Below, piece by piece: positions 1 through 5,133 of a DNA stretch of 5,133 nt. The DNA comes from an uncultured Desulfovibrio sp. (GTDB lineage Bacteria > Desulfobacterota > Desulfovibrionia > Desulfovibrionales > Desulfovibrionaceae). The notes under the pieces were generated by a model. That model did not search any database, was not told the origin of the DNA, and saw nothing but the letters and a program-made list of their open reading frames with translations. The position numbers and the translations under genes are program-made. The stretch covers positions 1-5,133 of the forward strand of contig CAMLXE010000150.1 in assembly GCA_946490455.1 (NCBI GenBank). The letters are read 5' to 3'. Numbering within the stretch: the first letter of the stretch is position 1; each line of letters starts with the position of its first letter.

Positions 1-462
1 CGGGTCTATCGTCGTGACTCGGACATCACGCATACCCCCATGTTCCATCAGGTAGAAGGACTGCTGGTGGATCGTCATGTCACCATGGCGGATCTGCGGG
101 GAACCCTGACGGCCTTCATGCGTTCCGTGTTTGGTTCGGATACGAAGATTCGTTTCCGGCCGAGCTTCTTCCCCTTTACCGAACCCAGTGCCGAGGCCGA
201 CATTTCCTGCTGCATGTGCGGCGGAAAGGGCCATGTGGACGGCTCCACCTGCCGCGTCTGCAAGGGAACGGGCTGGCTGGAAATTCTTGGATGCGGCATG
301 GTTGATCCCGAAGTCTTCAAGGCTGTCGGCTATGATCCGGAAGAATATACCGGCTTTGCCTTTGGTCTTGGTGTCGAGCGTATTGCCATGCTCAAGTACG
401 GTATCGGCGATCTGAGAATGTTCTTTGAAAATGACGTGCGCTTCCTGCGCCAGTTCGCCTGA
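1..462 (+). CDS. pheS: Phenylalanine--tRNA ligase alpha subunit, C-terminal part (5' end outside window)
   Basis: This is the catalytic subunit of cytoplasmic class II phenylalanyl-tRNA synthetase, which activates Phe with ATP and charges tRNA-Phe as an (alpha-beta)2 tetramer with PheT. The frame is open from base 1 and ends at TGA 460-462, giving 153 residues, so only the C-terminal half or less of a protein usually about 330-350 residues long is present. Fragment residues 1-20 hold class II motif 2 (RVYRRDSD, then THTPMFHQVEG). Residues 54-62 read FRPSFFPFT, and residues 118-129 hold motif 3 (GFAFGLGVERIA), followed by the usual ending NDVRFLRQF. Between them, residues 70-91 contain two CxxCxGxG units (Cys 70/73 and 84/87). 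E. coli PheS lacks this insert, but Bacillus-type PheS has a similar one. pheT follows after 90 bases, an unusually wide gap for this pair. The identification is secure. Confidence 0.98.
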   Translation, partial: RVYRRDSDITHTPMFHQVEGLLVDRHVTMADLRGTLTAFMRSVFGSDTKIRFRPSFFPFTEPSAEADISCCMCGGKGHVDGSTCRVCKGTGWLEILGCGMVDPEVFKAVGYDPEEYTGFAFGLGVERIAMLKYGIGDLRMFFENDVRFLRQFA

Positions 463-472
463 TACGATCTGC

Positions 473-521
473 ATGCTCTGCTGCCGGGACAAAGTCTCAC
501 GGACGCAGAGGCATCCTTTTT
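473..521 (+). terminator. Terminator- or attenuator-like hairpin between pheS and pheT
   Basis: The arms ATGCTCTGC (473-481) and GCAGAGGCAT (505-514) pair over nine base pairs with one bulged G. Inside them, a weaker stem GGGAC (486-490) and GTCTC (494-498), with one G-U pair and an AAA loop, can extend the structure. The outer stem is followed by CC and then five T (517-521), the usual layout of an intrinsic terminator. A competing small hairpin, 501-506 with 511-516, also abuts the T-run. The stem is imperfect and the T-run short, so partial read-through into pheT would be expected. The structure is seen directly; its function is inferred. Confidence 0.4.
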
Positions 522-540
522 GACGTGATGAAATCCCAGA

Positions 541-546
541 GAGGGA
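541..546 (+). promoter_or_regulatory. Ribosome binding site of pheT
   Basis: The purine-rich GAGGGA lies six bases before the ATG at 553 and is preceded by further purines at 538-540. It supports this ATG as the start, because the protein then begins with the typical PheT sequence MLLSLKWLREFV. Confidence 0.8.
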
Positions 547-552
547 CTATCA

Positions 553-2946
553 ATGCTTTTAAGTCTGAAGTGGTTGCGTGAATTTGTGCCGCTGGAGGCC
601 GATGCGCAGGAAATCGGTGACCGGCTGACAATGCTGGGTCTGGAACTTGAAGATATTCTGCATCCTTTTGATGATATCCGCCCCATTGTCGTTGGTCATG
701 TTCTTACGAAGGAAAAGCACGCGGAATCGGATCATCTTTCCGTATGCACCGTGGATGTGGGGCAGGGCGAACCGCTTACCATCGTCTGTGGCGCGCCCAA
801 TGTGGCGGCCGGACAGAAGGTTCCCGTGGCTCTTGTCGGAACGACCATGCCGGGTGGCCTTGTCATCAAGAAGGCCAAGCTGCGCGGCGTACCGTCTTTC
901 GGAATGATCTGTTCCGAACGCGAACTGGGTCTGAGCGACGATCACAGCGGTATCATGGTGCTGCCCGATACCTTCAGGGTTGGCCGTCATCTTGTTGATG
1001 AACTTGATCTGGATACGGAAGTTCTGGAAATCGGCATAACGCCCAACCGCGCCGACTGCCTGTCCGTTCTTGGTCTTGCCCGTGAAGCGGCTCTGGCCTT
1101 CCATCTTCCCCTCACGCTGCCGCGTGTGGAGCTGGAAGAAGGAGGAGACGACTGGACGGCTGACATGGCAATCCGCATTCCTCAGGAAGAGCTGTGCCCC
1201 CTGTACCAGCTGCGACTGGTTGAAGGCGTGACCATCAAGCCTTCTCCCATGCACATCCGGCACAGACTGCATGCCGTGGGAATCCGCCCGATTTCCAACA
1301 TCGTGGACGTGACCAACTATATTCTGATGGAAGTGGGCCAGCCCCTGCACGCCTTTGACCGCGACAAGCTCCTGAGCGGCTGCATGGAAGTTTCTCCTGC
1401 CAGAGAAGGCGAACGGATTGTCACTCTTGACGGACAGGAACGCATCCTGACCCCGGCCGACCTGCTTATCCGCGACGGTGAAAAGCCTGTGGCTCTGGCT
1501 GGCGTCATGGGCGGGCTGGAAACGGAAATTTCCGAAAGCAGCCGGAACGTCCTGATTGAAAGCGCAGTCTTCCGTCCCGGCACCATTCGCAAGACCGCAC
1601 GCCGTCTGGCCCTGTCCAGCGAATCGTCCTATCGCTTCGAGCGTGGTGTGGATCAGCTGGCCTCCGGATATGCCGCAGACCGGGCCGCAGCCATGATGGT
1701 TGCGCTTGGCGGCGGTGTTGTACGGCGTGGCGTATGCCGTCGCGAGCCGCATCCCTGGGTCGCGCCTCGGGTGACGTTCCGTACGGAGCGTGCTTCGGCT
1801 CTGCTGGGTATGCCTGTTGCCGCGGACTTCTGTGAAGATACCTTTGTCCGCCTTGGCTGTACCGTGGAAAAGGGCAGTGATGCCTGGACGGTGACAACGC
1901 CGAGCTGGCGTCAGGACCTGACCCGTGAAGCCGATCTCATCGAAGAAGTGGCCCGTGTTCAGGGCATGGATACCATTCCGGAAACGCTGCCCAGCGTGAG
2001 CAGACCGCTCGAACGCTTCGGTCTGCCCGAATCGCGTTTCGACTTCCTCACCCGCCTGAAACTCTGGGCTGCCGGCCTTGGGCTGAACGAAGCGGAAAAC
2101 TACAGCTTTGTCGGGCATAAGGATCTGGATCTTCTGGGACTCCCCCGCGAAGGGCGCATTGATATCATCAATCCGCTGACCGAGGAACAGAATGTTCTGC
2201 GGACGGAACTGGCTCCCAGCCTGTTCCAGAACGTCCGTCACAACATTGCGCATGGCAATACCGGCGTCCGTCTTTTTGAGGTGGCCAATGTCTTCACGGC
2301 TGATCCGAAATCGGAAACCACAGCCTGTGAACGGGCCAGATTTGGCGTGGTGTTCCACGGTTCGCTCTATGATACGGCCTGGCCTCAGCAGGAAATTGAA
2401 GCCGGATATGCCGATGTCCGGGGAATTGTTGAACGCGCCATGGCCTTCCTGCATCTGGAGGCTCCGCAGTTTGTTCCTGGTGGCGAACATCCCTTCCTCG
2501 CGCCCTGCGTACGGGTCGAGGTGCAGGGCAGAAATGTCGGGGTAATCGGTCAGCTGCGCAGCCAGCTGGCGGATGCCTACCATGCCCGCAAGCCCATCTG
2601 GCTTGCCGAGCTGGATCTGGAAGTCCTGTGGGAACTGCACAGAACTGCCAGAATCGTTTTCAGAAATCTTCCCGTGTATCCCCCGTCCCGCCGCGACATC
2701 ACGGTCATTGCACCGGTCGGCATGTCGGTTTCCACCATCGAGGAAGCCATCGGCAAGATGCGTATCGCCATTCTCGAGCATGTTGAGCTTGTCGATCTGT
2801 ATGAACCGCAGGGAACGGAAGAACGGAATCTGACGTTCCGTCTGACCTTCCGTCGCGCAGACCGTACCCTCAAGGATACCGAGGTGGACAAGGAAAGGGA
2901 AAAGGTGGCCAGACTGCTCGTACAGCAGCTTGGCGTCCGCATCTGA
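553..2946 (+). CDS. pheT: Phenylalanine--tRNA ligase beta subunit
   Basis: This is the beta chain of the cytoplasmic PheRS tetramer. It binds tRNA-Phe and hydrolyses mischarged Tyr-tRNA-Phe. At 797 residues it matches the full bacterial length (E. coli has 795) and has no frameshift or internal stop. Visible domains in order are: the N-terminal B1 segment with PheT-type start MLLSLKWLREF; the OB-fold tRNA-binding domain at about 40-150 (HLSVCTVDVG, IVCGAPNV, MICSERELGL); the conserved NRADCLSVLGLARE at 165-178; the B3/B4 editing domain at about 212-390, with GQPLHAFD at 262-269 (His266 aligns by motif with the E. coli editing-site His265) and SSYRFERGVD at 358-367; the B5 domain at about 405-475, with PSWRQDLTREADLIEEVAR; the class II-like but non-catalytic core at about 490-690; and the C-terminal anticodon-binding FDX-ACB domain at about 706-797 (PPSRRDITV to LGVRI). 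It is probably co-transcribed with pheS. Confidence 0.99.
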   Translation: MLLSLKWLREFVPLEADAQEIGDRLTMLGLELEDILHPFDDIRPIVVGHVLTKEKHAESDHLSVCTVDVGQGEPLTIVCGAPNVAAGQKVPVALVGTTMPGGLVIKKAKLRGVPSFGMICSERELGLSDDHSGIMVLPDTFRVGRHLVDELDLDTEVLEIGITPNRADCLSVLGLAREAALAFHLPLTLPRVELEEGGDDWTADMAIRIPQEELCPLYQLRLVEGVTIKPSPMHIRHRLHAVGIRPISNIVDVTNYILMEVGQPLHAFDRDKLLSGCMEVSPAREGERIVTLDGQERILTPADLLIRDGEKPVALAGVMGGLETEISESSRNVLIESAVFRPGTIRKTARRLALSSESSYRFERGVDQLASGYAADRAAAMMVALGGGVVRRGVCRREPHPWVAPRVTFRTERASALLGMPVAADFCEDTFVRLGCTVEKGSDAWTVTTPSWRQDLTREADLIEEVARVQGMDTIPETLPSVSRPLERFGLPESRFDFLTRLKLWAAGLGLNEAENYSFVGHKDLDLLGLPREGRIDIINPLTEEQNVLRTELAPSLFQNVRHNIAHGNTGVRLFEVANVFTADPKSETTACERARFGVVFHGSLYDTAWPQQEIEAGYADVRGIVERAMAFLHLEAPQFVPGGEHPFLAPCVRVEVQGRNVGVIGQLRSQLADAYHARKPIWLAELDLEVLWELHRTARIVFRNLPVYPPSRRDITVIAPVGMSVSTIEEAIGKMRIAILEHVELVDLYEPQGTEERNLTFRLTFRRADRTLKDTEVDKEREKVARLLVQQLGVRI

Positions 2947-2961
2947 GAATGTTCCTCTGAA

Positions 2962-2989
2962 ACGGCCGGACGTTGTGTCGTCCGGTCGT
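2962..2989 (+). other. Strong hairpin between pheT and the MerR-like gene
   Basis: ACGGCCGGACG (2962-2972) and CGTCCGGTCGT (2979-2989) form an 11-bp stem with a single G-U wobble and a six-base loop TTGTGT. It lies 16 bases after the pheT stop and ends 10 bases before the ATG of the next gene. No T-run follows, so it does not look like a classic intrinsic terminator. It could protect the 3' end of a processed pheST transcript, act as a Rho-assisted pause, or hinder translation of merR, since the foot of the stem touches the weak ribosome binding site. The structure is certain at sequence level; the role is inferred. Confidence 0.6.
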
Positions 2990-2999
2990 GGAATATGCC

Positions 3000-3332
3000 A
3001 TGAAGAAACGGATATATCGCATAGGCGAAGCTGCACGGCTTCTTGATCTGGAAGGCTATGTACTGCGTTTCTGGGAAACGGAGTTTTCGCAGCTTCGACC
3101 TGTGCGAACCGCCAAGGGACAGCGGATCTATTCGGAAGCGGACATCGCCCTGCTGCGGCGTATCCGCTTCCTTTTGCACGAACAGGGACTGACCATTGAA
3201 GGCGCCAGAAAGGTACTGGAAGGAAGTTCGTCCCTGTCTGCCGATCGTGCAAAACCACCCTGGCAGGATGTCCTGAAACAGGTAGAGGCCGAACTTGAGA
3301 GCATCAGTCTTTTGCTCCGCTCAGGTTCATGA
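3000..3332 (+). CDS. Small MerR-family DNA-binding protein
   Basis: This 110-residue protein is a likely cytoplasmic, dimeric DNA-binding regulator. Residues 5-26 (IYRIGEAARLLDLEGYVLRFWE) form the MerR helix-turn-helix, with the hallmark LRFWE at 22-26. The wing is at about 33-48 (RPVRTAKGQRIYSEAD). Helices at about 49-74 contain LLHEQGLTIEGARKVL. A short amphipathic helix at about 88-106 could serve as the dimer coiled coil. There is no effector-binding domain and no cysteine, which argues against metal or redox sensing of the MerR/SoxR kind. It resembles the small MerR-like proteins found downstream of pheT-ihfA in many Proteobacteria, whose function is not established to my knowledge. The ATG at 3000 is chosen because family homology begins immediately after it. 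The in-frame TTG at 2973 would add nine unsupported residues. The ribosome binding site is poor (TGGA at 2989-2992). The target is unknown. Confidence 0.93.
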   Translation: MKKRIYRIGEAARLLDLEGYVLRFWETEFSQLRPVRTAKGQRIYSEADIALLRRIRFLLHEQGLTIEGARKVLEGSSSLSADRAKPPWQDVLKQVEAELESISLLLRSGS

Positions 3333-3336
3333 ACCT
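3323..3336. promoter_or_regulatory. 14-bp perfect palindrome over the merR stop codon
   Basis: AGGTTCATGAACCT is its own reverse complement and includes the TGA stop at 3330-3332. It is followed by CTTTTCCCC. As DNA it has the two-fold symmetry of a dimeric regulator's operator. As RNA it can form a five-pair stem (AGGTT/AACCT) with a CATG loop and a short T-run, a weak terminator shape. The symmetry is seen directly; either function is inference. Confidence 0.4.
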
Positions 3337-3346
3337 CTTTTCCCCG

Positions 3347-3380
3347 TTGCCCTGTGCAGGTGAAATGCACACCCCGGCAG
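3347..3380 (+). other. Weak hairpin in the merR-rpe gap
   Basis: TGTGCA (3353-3358) and TGCACA (3366-3371) pair perfectly around the loop GGTGAAA. Beyond an asymmetric run of C, TTGCC (3347-3351) and GGCAG (3376-3380) can add five more pairs, one of them a wobble. No T-run follows. It may be part of the rpe-tkt leader if transcription continues from merR. I see no convincing -35/-10 pair in the 89-base gap. Confidence 0.3.
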
Positions 3381-3412
3381 AGGCGCGCCAAACCCATCTT
3401 TCTTGAATATTG

Positions 3413-3416
3413 CAGG
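3413..3416 (+). promoter_or_regulatory. Ribosome binding site of rpe
   Basis: CAGG lies five bases before the ATG at 3422, a modest Shine-Dalgarno match. It decides the start: an in-frame TTG at 3410 would place this element inside the coding sequence and has no comparable site upstream. Confidence 0.6.
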
Positions 3417-3421
3417 TTGTT

Positions 3422-4093
3422 ATGCAGCTTTCTCCTTCTCTTCTCTCTGCGGATGTGGGAAATCTGGCAGCAGAGCTTGCGGCGCTTGAAGCCGCAGGTC
3501 TGCGCTGGGTTCACTGGGATGTCATGGATGGCAGATTCGTTCCCAACATAACCTTTGGTCAGCATGTCATCCGGCAGCTGCGCTCCAGAAGCAAACTCTT
3601 TTTCGATGTCCATCTGATGATTGTGGAACCCGAACGCTATCTGGAAGCCTTTCGGGATGCAGGAGCGGATATGCTGGTGGTGCACGCCGAGGCAACCGTT
3701 CATCTGCAGAGAACGCTGGCAGAAATCCGGCGACTGGGCATGAAGGCCGGTGTGGCCCTGAATCCTGCCACGTCACTTTCGGCCGTGGAATACGTCCTTG
3801 ATGACGTGGACATGGTTCTGCTCATGAGTGTGAACCCCGGATTTGGCGGTCAGAAGTTCATTCCGGCAACCTTTGAAAAGATCCGCCGTCTGCGCCGGAT
3901 GCTGACCGAACGCGGTCTTGATGCGGACATTCAGATTGACGGGGGCGTAACCCCCGACAATACGGGAGAGCTTGTACGCGCAGGGGCAACGGTTCTTGTT
4001 TCCGGCTCTTCCTTCTTTTCCTGCCCTCCGTATGAATCCCGTCGCCAGCTGTTTGAACAGAAGGCGAACGAGGCCCTTTCTCTGACTTTGTAG
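3422..4093 (+). CDS. rpe: Ribulose-phosphate 3-epimerase
   Basis: This cytoplasmic enzyme interconverts D-ribulose 5-phosphate and D-xylulose 5-phosphate in the non-oxidative pentose phosphate pathway. The 223 residues form a complete (beta/alpha)8 barrel of normal length (E. coli has 225). Family signatures are all present: SPSLLSAD at 4-11; HWDVMDGRFVPNITFG at 31-46, with metal ligands His31 and Asp33 and the Asp36 region; DVHLMI at 62-67 with metal ligand His64; MSVNPGFGGQKF at 135-146, the phosphate-side loop; QIDGGV at 171-176 with the catalytic and metal-binding Asp173; and GSSFF at 195-199, the phosphate-binding end. Roles are assigned by alignment of motifs to known Rpe proteins. The gene follows merR by 89 bases and precedes tkt by 17, so rpe and tkt are almost certainly co-transcribed. 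An inverted repeat at 3935-3961 overlaps the Asp173 codons. Confidence 0.98.
   Translation: MQLSPSLLSADVGNLAAELAALEAAGLRWVHWDVMDGRFVPNITFGQHVIRQLRSRSKLFFDVHLMIVEPERYLEAFRDAGADMLVVHAEATVHLQRTLAEIRRLGMKAGVALNPATSLSAVEYVLDDVDMVLLMSVNPGFGGQKFIPATFEKIRRLRRMLTERGLDADIQIDGGVTPDNTGELVRAGATVLVSGSSFFSCPPYESRRQLFEQKANEALSLTL
3935..3961 (+). repeat. Inverted repeat inside rpe
   Basis: ATTGACGGGGG (3935-3945) and CCCCCGACAAT (3951-3961) are reverse complements except for one A-A mismatch, separated by CGTAA. The core CGGGGG/CCCCCG is six uninterrupted GC pairs. It covers exactly nine codons (IDGGVTPDN) around the catalytic aspartate. No T-run follows, so it is not terminator-like. It may simply reflect codon choice in a conserved motif. 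Confidence 0.5.
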
Positions 4094-4098
4094 CCGAC

Positions 4099-4105
4099 AG
4101 GAGGT
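4099..4105 (+). promoter_or_regulatory. Strong ribosome binding site of tkt
   Basis: AGGAGGT lies five bases before the GTG at 4111. It is the strongest Shine-Dalgarno sequence in the window, and it fixes a GTG start for transketolase. No ATG occurs in frame until codon 16, inside the conserved N-terminal motif. Confidence 0.9.
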
Positions 4106-4110
4106 TTGTC

Positions 4111-5133
4111 GTGCGTACTCGCAAGGAACTGGCCAACGCGCTGCGCGTTCTGGCCATGGACGCTGTGGACAAGGCCAAGTCCGGCCATCCCGGAGCCCCA
4201 ATGGGCATGGCCAATATGGCCGAGTCGCTCTGGCGTGGCGTTCTTCGCCATAATCCTGCCAATCCGCAGTGGGCTGATCGTGACCGTTTTGTGCTGTCCA
4301 ACGGTCATGCCTCCATGCTGCTTTACGGCCTGCTGCACCTTACCGGATATGACCTGTCCATGGACGACATCCGGAATTTCCGCCAGTTCGGTTCACGGAC
4401 TCCGGGACATCCTGAACATGGCGTAACGCCGGGCGTGGAAATCACGACAGGCCCTCTGGGGCAGGGAATTGCCACGGCCGTGGGCATGGCGCTTGCCGAA
4501 CGGCTGCTTGCGACCACCTTCAACCGGGAAGGTTTCCCGATTGTCAATCACTGGACCTATGTCTTTGCCGGAGACGGCTGTCTCATGGAAGGCCTCTCTC
4601 AGGAAGCCTGTTCTCTGGCCGGGACGCTCGGCCTCGGCAAGCTCATTGTGCTCTATGACGACAACGGCATTTCCATTGACGGCAAGGTTTCCCAGTGGTT
4701 TGCCGATGATACGCCCGCCCGCTTTGAAGCCTGCGGCTGGCATGTCATCCGCGGCATAGACGGTCATAACCCCGGCATGCTTGATGCCGCTCTGACGCTT
4801 GCCAGGGCACAGACGGAAAAGCCCACCCTGATCTGCTGCCGGACCACGATTGGCTATGGTTCGCCGCACAAGGCCGGGACAGCCTCCTGCCATGGTTCTC
4901 CCATGGGCGCGGAAGAAAATGCCGAGACGCGGAAGGCTCTGGGCTGGACCTACGAACCCTTTGAAATTCCGGATGATGTGAAGGAAGCGTGGGATTGCCG
5001 TGCCAAGGGCGCGGAACTCGAAGCCGAATGGAATACGCTGTTTGCCGGATACAGGGCTGCCTATCCCGAACTGGCGGCCGAGTTTGAACGCAGAATGCGC
5101 GGCGAACTTTCCGTACAGTGGGAAAAGGCTCTG
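4111..5133 (+). CDS. tkt: Transketolase, N-terminal half (3' end outside window)
   Basis: This thiamine diphosphate enzyme moves two-carbon ketol units between pentose phosphate pathway sugars, using xylulose 5-phosphate supplied by Rpe and linking to glycolytic intermediates and erythrose 4-phosphate. The frame is open from GTG 4111 to the window end, giving 341 of about 660 residues: the whole PP domain and the linker before the Pyr domain. With GTG as residue 1, key sites fall at E. coli TktA numbers: His26 in SGHPGAPMG, His66 in SNGHAS, His100 in PGHPE, GPLGQG at 114-119, the ThDP motif GDGCLMEG at 154-161 with metal ligand Asp155 and Glu160, Asn185 and Ile187 in DDNGISIDG, and His261 in SCHGSPMG. 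This colinearity supports both the start and the bacterial TktA-like type. The region that enters the Pyr domain begins near the window edge. It sits 17 bases after rpe. Confidence 0.98.
   Translation, partial: MRTRKELANALRVLAMDAVDKAKSGHPGAPMGMANMAESLWRGVLRHNPANPQWADRDRFVLSNGHASMLLYGLLHLTGYDLSMDDIRNFRQFGSRTPGHPEHGVTPGVEITTGPLGQGIATAVGMALAERLLATTFNREGFPIVNHWTYVFAGDGCLMEGLSQEACSLAGTLGLGKLIVLYDDNGISIDGKVSQWFADDTPARFEACGWHVIRGIDGHNPGMLDAALTLARAQTEKPTLICCRTTIGYGSPHKAGTASCHGSPMGAEENAETRKALGWTYEPFEIPDDVKEAWDCRAKGAELEAEWNTLFAGYRAAYPELAAEFERRMRGELSVQWEKAL

Noticed and set aside
473..523. A 16-codon reading frame in the pheS-pheT gap ending in a Phe codon, as a possible attenuation leader peptide
   Set aside because: It has only one Phe codon, no Shine-Dalgarno sequence before its ATG, and it coincides with the hairpin. 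Known phe leader peptides carry several Phe codons.
2973..2999. Upstream TTG start for the MerR-like gene
   Set aside because: The TTG lies in the loop of the 2962-2989 hairpin, no ribosome binding site precedes it, and MerR family similarity starts right after the ATG at 3000.
559..3258. A 900-codon open frame on the minus strand opposite pheT
   Set aside because: Its codons are exactly register-aligned with the pheT codons, so it stays open merely because pheT avoids TTA, CTA and TCA codons in this stretch; it ends at the first TTA (559-561). The translation shows no recognisable family and the plus-strand gene is certain.
3400..3412. A -10-like AT-rich patch (TTGAATATT) as an rpe promoter
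   Set aside because: No credible -35 hexamer lies 16-18 bases upstream, and any start site would fall almost on the ribosome binding site.
3410..3421. Upstream TTG start for rpe
   Set aside because: The ATG at 3422 has CAGG at a good distance and gives the typical N-terminus MQLSPSLLSAD. The TTG has no clear ribosome binding site.
2577..3703. Overlapping minus-strand open frames (2577-3179 and 3128-3703)
   Set aside because: They overlap certain plus-strand genes, have low-complexity Arg/Ser-rich translations typical of shadow frames, and show no family motif.
3773..4893. Minus-strand open frames under rpe and tkt (3773-4201, 3858-4301, 3931-4338, 4393-4893)
   Set aside because: They are antisense shadows of two well-conserved enzymes with complete catalytic motifs; no ribosome binding sites or protein families support them.
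1..5133. A hidden mobile element, defence locus, CRISPR array or other novel multi-gene system
   Set aside because: Nearly all of the window is accounted for by five co-directional conserved genes with short gaps. No direct repeats, integrase-like frames, spacer arrays or marked composition shift are visible.

Overview
This window is an ordinary-looking bacterial core-genome segment with every gene on the plus strand. The order is pheS (3' end only), pheT, a small MerR-type regulator, rpe and tkt (5' part only). The base composition is moderately GC-rich (judged by eye, not computed) and looks uniform. I see no mobile element, CRISPR array, tRNA or rRNA, and no sign of recent transfer. The order pheS-pheT-merR-rpe-tkt matches what I recall from Desulfovibrio-type sulfate reducers, so a member of Desulfovibrionaceae or a near relative is my best guess. 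That rests on gene order and protein flavour, not on a database search.

Layout. Bases 1-462 encode the C-terminal 153 residues of the phenylalanyl-tRNA synthetase alpha chain, including motifs 2 and 3 and a four-cysteine insert. A 90-base gap follows, holding an imperfect hairpin with a T-run and then the pheT ribosome binding site. pheT (553-2946) is full length and intact. A 53-base gap with a strong 11-bp hairpin separates it from the MerR-like gene (3000-3332). A 14-bp perfect palindrome lies across the merR stop codon, and a second weak hairpin follows in the 89-base gap before rpe (3422-4093). tkt starts 17 bases after rpe with a strong Shine-Dalgarno sequence and a GTG codon, and runs off the window at 5133.

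How the genes fit together. PheS and PheT form the (alpha-beta)2 enzyme that charges tRNA-Phe. Rpe and transketolase carry out consecutive non-oxidative pentose phosphate steps: Rpe makes xylulose 5-phosphate, which transketolase uses. The MerR-like protein sits between the two modules. It is only a winged-helix DNA-binding head with a short C-terminal helix, and its target is unknown. Transketolase exchanges erythrose 4-phosphate, a precursor of phenylalanine, so a link between the modules can be imagined, but nothing here demonstrates one.

The points worth a second look are the RNA-level structures in the three larger gaps, an inverted repeat inside rpe, the DnaJ-like cysteine motifs in PheS, and the direct pheT-merR junction without ihfA. 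I found no evidence of an undescribed multi-gene system.
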